DNA from: an uncultured Mycoplasmatota bacterium
GTDB taxonomy: Bacteria > Bacillota_I > Bacilli_A > RF39 > UBA660
NCBI GenBank assembly: GCA_900553835.1
Contig: USFF01000010.1
Coordinates: forward strand, 1 to 37,603
Reading direction: 5' to 3'
Length of the DNA: 37,603 nucleotides
The translations under genes were made by a program, and so were the position numbers. A model generated the notes under the pieces. It saw only the letters and a program-made list of their open reading frames with translations, made no database searches and was not told the DNA's origin. Below, one piece after another: positions 22,994-31,306 of the stretch (positions within the stretch are counted from its first letter, which is position 1; every line of letters starts with the position of its first letter).

Positions 22994-25885
22994 ATGAATT
23001 ATATTCCACTTAGTGTTAAAACAAATTATGAATTACTATCAAGTTTAATAAAAATAGATGATCTATGTAAATATTTAAGTGATAATAATATTACTTCTGT
23101 AGGAATAACAGACTCTAATATGTTTGGTACTATGGAGTTTTTTGACATAAGTAAAAAATATAACATAAAACCAATAATAGGACTTCCTATTAATATAAAT
23201 GAACTTAATATGATTTTGTATGCTAAAAACTATAAAGGTTATACTAACTTACTCAATTTAGTTAGTATAAAAAATACGGATACTTTAACTATAGATTTGT
23301 TAAAAAAATATAATACTGATTTAATATGTACCACTAGCGATTATAAAAAGTATATAAGTTATAAGGAAATATATGAAGAAGTATATTTGTCTTACTACGA
23401 TAAAGAAAGTAAAAATAATGCTTTGGTATTAACAGATAAAATAGTTTATATAAAAGAAAATAATTATATATACTCTTCTGATAAAGAATATTTAGTCTAT
23501 TTAAATTTAATAAGAGATGGTAAAACAATAGAAGAGTTTAATAATTATAAATATGATAATCATATTGACTATGATATAAATGAATACGATAGTGAAACCA
23601 CAATTAAATTTGCTAGTTTAATTAATATAGAAATTCCTAAATTTAGTTTTGAACTTCCAAAGTATTCTATAAATAGTAAAGAACTACTTTGTAATTTATC
23701 TAAAAAAGGGTTAAATAAAAGGTTAAATGGTAATGTACCGATTGAATACTTAAATAGACTAGAAATGGAATTAGAAGTAATAAATTCTATGAACTTTGCG
23801 GACTATTTTCTAGTAGTTTATGATTTTATTCTATATGCTAAAAAAAATAAAATACTAATTGGACCAGGAAGAGGTTCAGCAGCAGGAAGTTTAGTAAGCT
23901 ATTCTCTTGGTATAACTGAGATAGATCCAATTAAATTTAATCTAATCTTTGAAAGATTTCTAAATAAGGATAGGGTAACTATGCCTGATATAGATACTGA
24001 TATAGAATATTTAAAAAGAGATGAAGTAATAAATTATGTTAAAAATAAATATGGAAAAAATAAAGTATGTAACATAATCACATTTGGTACAATGCAGCCC
24101 AAATTAGCAATTAGAGATATTGGTAGAGTACTAAAAATAAATACTAGTAAAATAGATATACTTTCAAAAACAATAAAGCTTGAAAACACTTTTAAAGAAC
24201 TAGAAAATAATCTAGAATATAAGAGGCTAATAAACACTGATAAAGAATTAGAAGAATTAATTAGAATATCTAAAAAATTAGAAGGTCTTAAAAGATTTAC
24301 AGGAGTGCATGCAGCCGGAGTAGTTATAAGCAGGAGTGATCTTTCTAATAAAGTGCCTTTATATGTAAATGGAGATACTTTATTATCTGGGTATACAATG
24401 GAATATTTAGAAAGATTAGGACTACTTAAAATAGACTTTTTAGCACTTAAAAATTTAACTATAATAGGTCTAGTAAAAGAAGAAATATTTAAAGAAAAAA
24501 ATATTTCTATAGATTTAAATAAAATACCTTTAAATGATGAAAAAACAATTAATATATTTTATAATGCAAAAACAAGTGGAATATTTCAGTTTGAAAGTGA
24601 AGGTATGAAAGAATTCTTAAAACCACTAAAAGTAAAAACATTTGACGATTTAATACTTGCTATTGCATTATATAGACCAGGTCCTAAAGACATGATAAAT
24701 ACATTTATAAATAGAAGAAATGGTAAAGAAAAAGTAACTTATCTAAGTATAGACTTAAAAGAAATACTTGAAAGTACAAATGGTATAATAGTTTACCAAG
24801 AACAAATATTAGAAGTGTTAAAAACAGTAGGAAACTTTACATATAGTGAAGCAGATATAATTAGAAGAGCAATGAGTAAAAAGAAGGAAAGCATAATACT
24901 TAAATATAGAGAAAAATTTATTGAAGGTGCTTTAAATAATAATTATACTTTAGAAAATGCAAATAGAATATATGATTTAGTACTAAAATTTTCTAACTAT
25001 GGTTTTAACAAAAGCCACTCAGTTGCATATTCAATAATTGCTTATCAAATGGCATTTCTAAAAGCTTACTATCCAAGTATGTTTTATAAAGTACTTCTAG
25101 ATGAGTCTATAGGAAGTGAAACTAAAACTAAAGAGTATATTAATGAAGCTAAAAAACTAGGCTTAAATTTTAACTTACCAGACATAAATATATCTACTGA
25201 TAAATATGTAAGTAAAAGTGATAAATTATACTTACCAATTACAAGTATAAAAAATATAGGTAAAGAAAGTACAAATTTTATACTTAATGAAAGAGAAAAA
25301 GGATTATTCACTTCATATATAGATTTCATTAAAAGAACTTACAAAGGAGTTAATTCTAAAGTAGTAGAAAACTTAATATATTCAGGAACACTTAATTCAT
25401 TTAACTTAAATAAAAAAACTATGATAGAAAATTTACCTAGTATAATAGAATATACAAAACTACTTGAAACTTTAGATGAGACACTAGTAATAAAACCAGA
25501 AATAATTAATTATGAAGAGTACTCAAAAGATGAATTATTAACTTTAGAACATAATTCATTAGGTTTCTACTTAAATAATCATCCTACTAGTAAATATGAT
25601 AAAACAAATTTAGTAGAATTAATTAATATAAATAAATACTTTGATAAATATATTAATTTAATAGTTTTAATAGAAAATATAAGAGTAATAGAAACAAAGA
25701 AAAAAGATAAAATGGCATTTATATTAGCAAGTGATGAAACAAATTCTGGTACTTTAATATTATTTCCTGATCAATATAAAAAATATAATAATCTAGCAAA
25801 AGGAGACATTATAAAAGTAAATGCAAAAGTAGAAAAAAGAATGAGCGAGTATCAATTAATTGTAAATAAAGTAGAAAAAATGTAA
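22994..25885 (+). CDS. dnaE: DNA polymerase III alpha subunit, DnaE type
   Basis: 963 residues. N-terminal PHP domain (IPLSVKTNYELLSS; SVGITDSNMFGTMEFF) without the HxH metal motif, so no proofreading PHP activity is expected. Palm/fingers: GPGRGSAAGSLVSY, MPDIDTDIEYLKRDEV (catalytic Asp residues), FTGVHAAGVVIS, ALYRPGPKDM, YQEQILEV; the tandem HhH and a C-terminal OB fold (IRVIETKKKDKMAFILASDE) close the protein. About 100 residues shorter than many DnaE. In low-GC Gram-positives DnaE extends primers and PolC does bulk synthesis (established for Bacillus). Own ribosome site TAGGAGG. Confidence 0.95.
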   Translation: MNYIPLSVKTNYELLSSLIKIDDLCKYLSDNNITSVGITDSNMFGTMEFFDISKKYNIKPIIGLPININELNMILYAKNYKGYTNLLNLVSIKNTDTLTIDLLKKYNTDLICTTSDYKKYISYKEIYEEVYLSYYDKESKNNALVLTDKIVYIKENNYIYSSDKEYLVYLNLIRDGKTIEEFNNYKYDNHIDYDINEYDSETTIKFASLINIEIPKFSFELPKYSINSKELLCNLSKKGLNKRLNGNVPIEYLNRLEMELEVINSMNFADYFLVVYDFILYAKKNKILIGPGRGSAAGSLVSYSLGITEIDPIKFNLIFERFLNKDRVTMPDIDTDIEYLKRDEVINYVKNKYGKNKVCNIITFGTMQPKLAIRDIGRVLKINTSKIDILSKTIKLENTFKELENNLEYKRLINTDKELEELIRISKKLEGLKRFTGVHAAGVVISRSDLSNKVPLYVNGDTLLSGYTMEYLERLGLLKIDFLALKNLTIIGLVKEEIFKEKNISIDLNKIPLNDEKTINIFYNAKTSGIFQFESEGMKEFLKPLKVKTFDDLILAIALYRPGPKDMINTFINRRNGKEKVTYLSIDLKEILESTNGIIVYQEQILEVLKTVGNFTYSEADIIRRAMSKKKESIILKYREKFIEGALNNNYTLENANRIYDLVLKFSNYGFNKSHSVAYSIIAYQMAFLKAYYPSMFYKVLLDESIGSETKTKEYINEAKKLGLNFNLPDINISTDKYVSKSDKLYLPITSIKNIGKESTNFILNEREKGLFTSYIDFIKRTYKGVNSKVVENLIYSGTLNSFNLNKKTMIENLPSIIEYTKLLETLDETLVIKPEIINYEEYSKDELLTLEHNSLGFYLNNHPTSKYDKTNLVELININKYFDKYINLIVLIENIRVIETKKKDKMAFILASDETNSGTLILFPDQYKKYNNLAKGDIIKVNAKVEKRMSEYQLIVNKVEKM

Positions 25886-25926
25886 AAAAAATGAAAGAAA
25901 TTTTTAAAACCAATTTTAAATTTTAA

Positions 25927-26022
25927 CTAGCATATTTAATATAAAAATTAAAAATTAATATCAAAAACACCCATTAAAATTAAATTTTTGGGTGTTTTGA
26001 CTTTGTTAAAAGAGTATGCTAG
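25927..26022 (+). promoter_or_regulatory. Nested inverted repeats before comEA
   Basis: An inner terminator (CAAAAACACCC 25962-25972 with GGGTGTTTTG 25990-25999) lies inside a wider 8-bp inverted repeat CTAGCATA (25927-25934) / TATGCTAG (26015-26022). The inner hairpin may end dnaE transcription; the outer pair brackets it and ends just before the comEA ribosome site. Confidence 0.45.
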
Positions 26023-26049
26023 ATTAAGTTTAAAGGAGGTGAAAAACAT

Positions 26050-26727
26050 ATGAATATAAAAGAATATTTATTTGAAAGAAAAGTAGAACTTTCTATTATT
26101 TTAGTTTTAGTTATTTCTTTAATAGTTTTATTATTTAATTTTGATACTAACCAAAATAATTATGAAGAAACTAACTGTCAATATAGCGAAGAAGAAAAGG
26201 TGGAAGAAAATAATAGTTTAATTAAAATAGACATAAAAGGTGAAGTTAAAAAGCCTGGTGTATATGAACTACCATTAAATTCAAGAGTAATAGATGCAAT
26301 CAATATTGCGGGTGGTCTAACTAAAAAAGCAACTACTAAATATTTAAACTTAAGTAAAAAATTAGTTGATGAAAATGTGATTATTATTTCTAAAACAAGT
26401 GATATTAAAAAGGTGGAAGAAAGAACTAATATAGAAGAAATAAATATTAATACAGATCTATCTAATGATGCATCTATAAAAAAAGAAGACTTAATTACTA
26501 ATGAAGTTAATAAGGAAAATACTGCTAATCAAGAGAAACTAATAAATATTAACACAGCTACTAAAGAAGAATTAATGACTTTATCTAGTATTGGTGAAGC
26601 TAAAGCTGAGAAAATAATAGAATATAGAAATCTAAATGGATCATTTAAAACCATAGAAGATATTAAAAACGTAAGCGGAATAGGAGATAAACTTTATGAT
26701 ACAATTAAGGCGTATATTACTGTATGA
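26050..26727 (+). CDS. comEA: Competence DNA receptor ComEA
   Basis: 225 residues. One N-terminal membrane helix (VELSIILVLVISLIVLLF), then an SLBB domain (IDIKGEVKKPGVYELPLNSRVIDAINIAGG), a charged linker, and a C-terminal double helix-hairpin-helix (ININTATKEELMTLSSIGEAKAEKIIEYR…SGIGDKLYDTI) that binds double-stranded DNA at the outer membrane face. Strong ribosome site AAAGGAGGTG. Overlaps comEC by 32 bp. Confidence 0.95.
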   Translation: MNIKEYLFERKVELSIILVLVISLIVLLFNFDTNQNNYEETNCQYSEEEKVEENNSLIKIDIKGEVKKPGVYELPLNSRVIDAINIAGGLTKKATTKYLNLSKKLVDENVIIISKTSDIKKVEERTNIEEININTDLSNDASIKKEDLITNEVNKENTANQEKLININTATKEELMTLSSIGEAKAEKIIEYRNLNGSFKTIEDIKNVSGIGDKLYDTIKAYITV

Positions 26728-28789
26728 TAACCTTTATAGAGTGCTTCTCTTTTTAACTATTATTTATGCACTTTATATAACTATATTTATTAAATATGAA
26801 AGTAATTATAAAGGAAATGAAACTTTATTTAATTGTAAATTAAATTCATATAAAATAGATGGAAACAAATTAGATATGAATTTGTATTGTAAAGAAAAAA
26901 TAAAAGCAACTTACTATATAAAATCATTAGAAGAAAAAGAGTACTTATCTAATAATTTAAAATTAGATAGTACTCTTTCTATAAAAGGTAGTCTTGAAAA
27001 ACCTAGTAATAATACTGTACCTTATATGTTTAATTATAAGAAATATTTATATAATAATAAAATATATTATTTACTTAATATAGAAAGTTTTAATATAGAA
27101 AAAACTACTAATAATATATTTTACAAAATAAAAAACTTAGCTTTTAATCATGCAAATAAATTTAAAAGCAAAGAATACATATATGCCTTTGTACTAGGAA
27201 GTACTTCATACATAGATAATGATGTATTATCAACTTATAGAGAAAATGGAATAAGCCACTTATTTGCTTTAAGTGGACTACATGTTTCAATCTTTAGTGC
27301 ATTTTTAATATTCATATTAAAAAAACTAAAAGTACCAGAGCTAACTAGATACATACTTGTATTTATATTTTTATTACTATTTTCATTTATAACTAATTTT
27401 TCTCCATCTATACTAAGAGCAACTCTTTTATTCTTTTTTCTTGGTATAAATAAAGTGTTTTACTTAAACATAAGAACTATAAATATACTTTACTTAGTAT
27501 ATATTTTACTTACTTTAATTAATCCATTCATAATATATAACGTTAGTTTTATACTTTCATTTACTGCAGCATTCTACTTAATACTATCAAATGATTTAAC
27601 AAAAAGTAATAACTACTTTATAGGACTATTAAAAATAAGCTTAATAAGCACTTTGGGCACTCTTCCTATATCAATATATTACTTTGGAAGTATTAACTTA
27701 ATAGGTTTTATATTAAATCTAATATTTGTACCATATGTAAGTTTTATAGTATTTCCTTTTACATTAATAACTTTCATAGTACCTAAACTTTACTTTATAT
27801 TAAACATTTTAACTAGTATATTAGAGAGTATTAGTATGTTTACAAATAAACTTAAATTAATAGTATATTTTCCTAAAGTAAGTATTTATTTTATAATAGT
27901 TTATAGTATATTATTTATTCTATTTATCAAAACAAAGAAGAAAAAACACATAATATTTCTAATAATTATAACTATATTTATAAAAATAAAACCATACTTA
28001 AATAGCGATATATTAGTTTATTATATAGATGTTGGTCAAGGCGACTCCATACTACTAAGTAGTCCGAATAGAAAAGAAAACATACTTATAGATACAGGGG
28101 GTAAAATCTCTTATGAAAAAGAAAAATGGAAAGAAAGAAAAACTAAAAACATAGCTGATAACACAATAACTTTCTTAAGAAAACTTGGTATAAATAAACT
28201 AGACTATCTAATTATTACTCATGGAGATAACGATCACTCAGGAGATGCTGAATATTTGGTAGAAAACTTTAAAGTAAATAAAGTAATTCTAAATTGTGGT
28301 AGTTACAATAATTTAGAAAAAAGATTAATTAAAGTATTAAACAAAAATAATATAAAATATTCTAGCTGCATAAAAAATCTGAACATAGATAAATATAAAC
28401 TAAAATTTCTAAATACAAAAGAGTATGATAATGAAAATGATAATACTAATGTTATTTATACTAATTTAAATAACTATAAATTTTTGTTTATGGGGGATGC
28501 TGGAATTAATAAAGAAGAAGATATTATAAATAAATATGACATCAAGAATATAGACTTTTTGAAAGTGGGACATCACGGTTCAAATACAAGTAGTAGTAAA
28601 GACTTTATAGATAAAATAAAACCTAGATATAGCATAATAAGTGTAGGCAAAAATAACAGATATGGTCATCCTAAAGAAGAAGTATTAAGTACTCTAAAAA
28701 GTTCAAAAATATATAGAACTGATAAAGATGGAACTATAGAAGTTAGAATAAAGGGTAGTGGATATAAGATTAAAACTTATAGTCCGTAG
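26696..28789 (+). CDS. comEC: Competence DNA channel ComEC/Rec2
   Basis: 697 residues. N-terminal soluble region (DUF4131-like), then a polytopic competence domain starting GISHLFALSGLHVSIFSAFL with many membrane helices to about residue 430, and a C-terminal metallo-beta-lactamase-like domain: YIDVGQGDSILL, THGDNDHSGDAEYL, FMGDAG, KVGHHGSNTSSS. It carries single-stranded DNA into the cell; the lactamase-like domain is implicated in degrading the other strand. Start 26696 has AGGAGAT upstream, inside comEA, so the two are coupled. Confidence 0.95.
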   Translation: MIQLRRILLYDNLYRVLLFLTIIYALYITIFIKYESNYKGNETLFNCKLNSYKIDGNKLDMNLYCKEKIKATYYIKSLEEKEYLSNNLKLDSTLSIKGSLEKPSNNTVPYMFNYKKYLYNNKIYYLLNIESFNIEKTTNNIFYKIKNLAFNHANKFKSKEYIYAFVLGSTSYIDNDVLSTYRENGISHLFALSGLHVSIFSAFLIFILKKLKVPELTRYILVFIFLLLFSFITNFSPSILRATLLFFFLGINKVFYLNIRTINILYLVYILLTLINPFIIYNVSFILSFTAAFYLILSNDLTKSNNYFIGLLKISLISTLGTLPISIYYFGSINLIGFILNLIFVPYVSFIVFPFTLITFIVPKLYFILNILTSILESISMFTNKLKLIVYFPKVSIYFIIVYSILFILFIKTKKKKHIIFLIIITIFIKIKPYLNSDILVYYIDVGQGDSILLSSPNRKENILIDTGGKISYEKEKWKERKTKNIADNTITFLRKLGINKLDYLIITHGDNDHSGDAEYLVENFKVNKVILNCGSYNNLEKRLIKVLNKNNIKYSSCIKNLNIDKYKLKFLNTKEYDNENDNTNVIYTNLNNYKFLFMGDAGINKEEDIINKYDIKNIDFLKVGHHGSNTSSSKDFIDKIKPRYSIISVGKNNRYGHPKEEVLSTLKSSKIYRTDKDGTIEVRIKGSGYKIKTYSP

Positions 28790-28802
28790 AAAGGAGGTAA
28801 AC

Positions 28803-29702
28803 ATGAAGTATTATGGTGAGATAAAAAACGCATTAATCAAAAATGCAAAATCTAGCACATCAAAATTAATTCTCAACTATTTAGAACAAAATACCGAATT
28901 TAAAGAAAAAGACAAAATCGAAGATAAATCTGATAAAATGGTGTTAGATCTATATCTTAAATTATTCAACAAACTTGAATTTATACAGTTTGTGAAACGA
29001 AAAAATTTGACTGTATTCATGATAATTTTAAATAATATTAGAAAACTTACAGAGAAATCTAAAAAAAGTAAAGCAGAGGAATATGTAAGTTTTGTTGAAA
29101 AACTAAAAACAATGTGGGAAGATGCTTATTATAGTGATGAAAGTAATCTAAATAAAACTGAATATCATATCAATGCTGATATTGACAATAATATTGATAA
29201 TATCTTAAATAATATAAATGTAAGAAATCCAGTTAAATTGAGAGATTATACTCCATCAATACTTGTTAAAAATGGAATTAAGGATTTGCCTATGTATGAA
29301 AATCCCTCACATATTAGAAAAAATATTTTAACCGAACAAGAAGCAAAAAAATTAGGTATAAAAATTAATAAAAATGATCATTATCATGGTTTGGGGAAAA
29401 AATTATATATCAAAGCAATAGATAGTTTAGATAATCCTAGAGTTATATTTAAAAGAAATGATGGTAGTAATTATTTGATTTTAACTACATTGAAAGACAA
29501 TAAAGGAAATAACATTATAGCTCCGATTGAGGTTGAAACATCTACAAATGTAAACAATATAACTATTGATATAAATAGATTAAAAAGTGTATATGGATAT
29601 GATAGAATAAATCCAAATTTAAATAAGTATATCAAAGATAATATTAAAAAAAGTGAATTCAAAAAAATATATGAACAAAAAAAAGAAGCCGAGTACGGGT
29701 AA
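28803..29702 (+). CDS. Phage MuF C-terminal-domain-like protein
   Basis: 299 residues, start 28803 set by AAGGAGG at 28791-28797 (an upstream in-frame ATG at 28758 lies in comEC). The last ~130 residues (GIKDLPMYENPSHIRKNI; DNPRVIFKRNDGSNYLILTTL; NIIAPIEVET…INRLKSVYGYD) match by eye the MuF C-terminal domain found on phage head proteins and polymorphic toxins. The first half is charged and helical, unrecognised. No portal or capsid genes are here, so it is a detached module from a phage or ICE. Its last codons form one arm of a minus-strand hairpin RNA. After the stop a second frame reads on with linker-like sequence (IPQSTSNVDNIPQSNNNVNS), hinting at a frameshifted longer ancestor. Confidence 0.6.
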   Translation: MKYYGEIKNALIKNAKSSTSKLILNYLEQNTEFKEKDKIEDKSDKMVLDLYLKLFNKLEFIQFVKRKNLTVFMIILNNIRKLTEKSKKSKAEEYVSFVEKLKTMWEDAYYSDESNLNKTEYHINADIDNNIDNILNNINVRNPVKLRDYTPSILVKNGIKDLPMYENPSHIRKNILTEQEAKKLGIKINKNDHYHGLGKKLYIKAIDSLDNPRVIFKRNDGSNYLILTTLKDNKGNNIIAPIEVETSTNVNNITIDINRLKSVYGYDRINPNLNKYIKDNIKKSEFKKIYEQKKEAEYG

Positions 29703-29724
29703 AATCCCGCAGTCAACTTCTAAT
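29677..29724 (-). ncRNA. Hairpin RNA unit 5, antisense to the 3' end of the MuF-like gene
   Basis: Predicted ~48-nt minus-strand RNA; stem 29685-29699 with 29706-29720, 14 of 15 pairs with G-U counted, then eight T. It overlaps the final codons of the gene at 28803-29702. Confidence 0.55.
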
Positions 29725-29730
29725 GTAGAT

Positions 29731-29759
29731 AATATACCACAATCAAACAATAATGTCAA
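29731..29759 (-). promoter_or_regulatory. Promoter of hairpin RNA unit 5
   Basis: Minus strand TTGACA (29754-29759), 17-bp spacer ending TGTGG, TATATT (29731-29736). Confidence 0.65.
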
Positions 29760-29798
29760 TAGCGATACATCATCCCACTAAATATTCTATGTCAATAA

Positions 29799-29996
29799 GT
29801 GAAAATAATGCACAAGAACTTAGATGTCAAATACAGTTTTTATAAATATGATACTACTTTCTCTTTTGATTATAACGGAAACGAAAAGGTATATACTGGA
29901 GCTGTTTTAATAAGAAATGATGCTAATGGGGGAAAATATTTATATGATATAAAATCACAAAAAAACCAGCGGTATAACAGGTACAAGCCTGCATAG
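29799..29996 (+). pseudogene. Remnant of a phage/ICE polyvalent-protein tail
   Basis: Open frame of 65 codons from a GTG with no clear ribosome site. YSFYKYDTTFSFDYNGNEKVYTGAVLIRNDANGGKYLYDIKS resembles the end segments of large phage/ICE proteins that carry MuF-type domains. Upstream pieces in other frames (NNVNSDTSSH in one, SMSISENNAQEL in the next) read like the preceding linker, so at least two frameshifts separate them: a decayed gene end. The last codons form the left arm of hairpin RNA unit 6. Confidence 0.5.
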
Positions 29997-30012
29997 ACCT
30001 ACTGGTTTTTCT
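29958..30012 (-). ncRNA. Hairpin RNA unit 6
   Basis: Predicted ~55-nt minus-strand RNA: AAAAACCAG (left) with CTGGTTTTT at the base (29961-29969 / 30002-30010), an imperfect inner stem CAGG/CCTG, and seven T. It overlaps the end of the remnant at 29799-29996. Confidence 0.55.
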
Positions 30013-30018
30013 GCGAAT

Positions 30019-30047
30019 AATATACCACAATAAAACGAAAATGTCAA
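30019..30047 (-). promoter_or_regulatory. Promoter of hairpin RNA unit 6
   Basis: Minus strand TTGACA (30042-30047), 17-bp spacer ending TGTGG, TATATT (30019-30024). Confidence 0.65.
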
Positions 30048-30145
30048 ATTTAATATGCCATCTAAGTGTAGTTAGAATTTACACAAAAACAATGAAGTGA
30101 TATAATTAATTTAGAAATAATTTAAATTCTAAAGAGGTGAATTAA

Positions 30146-30244
30146 ATGGTACGAAAATTAAAAATGAAATTAGAGATGATGTGGGAAAAAATAATAACGA
30201 AAAGATTTCAAAGAGCACTGAAGAAAGGTAAAGTAATTGAATAA
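30146..30244 (+). CDS. Small basic ORF, unknown
   Basis: 32 codons (starts MVRKLKMKLEMMWEKIITKR) with ribosome site AAAGAGGTGA and a promoter upstream (TTTACA, 17 bp, TATAAT near 30100). Very basic and amphipathic. After the TAA the same frame continues FERAKKLVKKVEN before another stop, so it may be a slightly longer gene cut by a nonsense change. I do not recognise it. Confidence 0.4.
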   Translation: MVRKLKMKLEMMWEKIITKRFQRALKKGKVIE

Positions 30245-30275
30245 TTTGAAAGAGCAAAAAAATTAGTAAAGAAAG

Positions 30276-30304
30276 TTGAAAACTAACTGAATATTTGTTA
30301 TAAT
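30276..30304 (+). promoter_or_regulatory. Promoter of the 30331 gene
   Basis: TTGAAA (30276-30281), 17-bp spacer, TATAAT (30299-30304). Confidence 0.75.
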
Positions 30305-30330
30305 ACTTTGCATAAAAAAGGAGGACTAAA

Positions 30331-30891
30331 ATGCAAGTACAGTTTAAATATATTGAAGAAAATTTAAAAAAAGTTATAGAAAATACTAACAGTATTATGT
30401 ATATAAAACCTTATGAAATTAATAAACAAAAGGCTTTATTTGCTGTAGTTAAAGAAAGTGAAGGAGTTTATAAAAGAGTTCAACTTACTGAAAGCCTGCA
30501 CAAAGCGTTTTTTCCAATTGAACCACTTTGTTATCTAGTTAATGGGCCTTTATATTTTCATTTAAAAAACTATATAGGTTTTGATAATCATATGGCTTTA
30601 AATTTAGACAATTTAAATGGTTTTAGTACAAAACAATTATCGAGCAAGTTTTTTAACACAGCTATTTTTGGTACTTTTAATGACGGATCAGCGGCATTTA
30701 TAAAACGTGTGAATTTAAGAGCCTTTAATAAAGAAGGCGGAATTAAAGCTTATAATGATTTATTAAAAATATGTAAAGACACTGAAAGAAAAGCTGAAGA
30801 ATACTATCCAATATGCTTTCCAGAAAATAGTAATACTCTAGTAATTCCAGAACTTCAAAAAAATAATGTTAAAAAATTAACATTAAATTAA
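30331..30891 (+). CDS. Hypothetical protein, 186 residues
   Basis: Clear ribosome site (AAGGAGG) and own promoter support a real gene. The protein has no signal peptide or membrane helix. Segments such as YFHLKNYIGFDNHMALNLDNLNGF and IFGTFNDGSAAFIKRVNLRAF suggest a compact alpha/beta fold, but I recognise no family. It sits at the edge of the phage-like island and before the comN-secDF operon. It ends in an AT-rich inverted repeat (AATGTTAA / TTAACATT, 30866-30885). Confidence 0.6.
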   Translation: MQVQFKYIEENLKKVIENTNSIMYIKPYEINKQKALFAVVKESEGVYKRVQLTESLHKAFFPIEPLCYLVNGPLYFHLKNYIGFDNHMALNLDNLNGFSTKQLSSKFFNTAIFGTFNDGSAAFIKRVNLRAFNKEGGIKAYNDLLKICKDTERKAEEYYPICFPENSNTLVIPELQKNNVKKLTLN

Positions 30892-30901
30892 AATATTTTC
30901 A

Positions 30902-31015
30902 TATAATCTATTATACGTGCTTGGGCACTTTATATAGATTTGGGAAGACTTTTTTTATAAGTCTTTCTTTTATTTTATTAAAAAATGTAGTATACTTAAA
31001 TAGGTGATTAGTTAT
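30902..31015 (+). promoter_or_regulatory. Leader of comN-secDF with hairpins
   Basis: TATAAT (30902-30907), then GTGC-TTGG-GCAC (30917-30928) and a terminator-like hairpin AAGACTT / AAGTCTT (30945-30951, 30959-30965) followed by a T-rich run. The comN ribosome site follows. The hairpin may end transcription from 30331 or act as an attenuator for the operon. Confidence 0.4.
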
Positions 31016-31306
31016 ATGAATAATAATTCTGAATTTAAAAGTCTTGAAGAACTTTATAACAGAGTTAAGCCTGCTTTATATTCTAAAAGAGAAGAACTTA
31101 AAAGGAATCATATTTCTTATATAAAGGAAGCGGATATATGGAATTATTTAAGTGAATTTGAATGGAAGAAAAAAGAAGATTTAACTTTAGCAGAAATGGT
31201 AACAGATATTATGGACTTAAAAATAAGTGATCTTAAAAATTATGTGTTTGAAATACTTAAAAAAAGGGACATAGAAATAATAAAGGAAGAAGGTAACTTA
31301 CTATGA
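31016..31306 (+). CDS. comN: ComN-like post-transcriptional regulator
   Basis: 96 residues from ATG 31016 (AGGTGAT 7 bp upstream; GTG 31004 is an alternative that overlaps the ribosome site). Sequence features ELYNRVKPALYSKREELKR, IKEADIWNYLSEFEWKK and DIMDLK match the small helical family of Bacillus ComN/YrzD. There ComN controls comE mRNA localisation and lies next to secDF, the same neighbour as here. ATGA overlap with secDF. Confidence 0.75.
   Translation: MNNNSEFKSLEELYNRVKPALYSKREELKRNHISYIKEADIWNYLSEFEWKKKEDLTLAEMVTDIMDLKISDLKNYVFEILKKRDIEIIKEEGNLL

Noticed and set aside
28758..28802. Upstream start for the MuF-like gene
   Set aside because: The strong AAGGAGG at 28791-28797 sits inside that extension and is correctly spaced for ATG 28803; the extension only reflects overlap with comEC.
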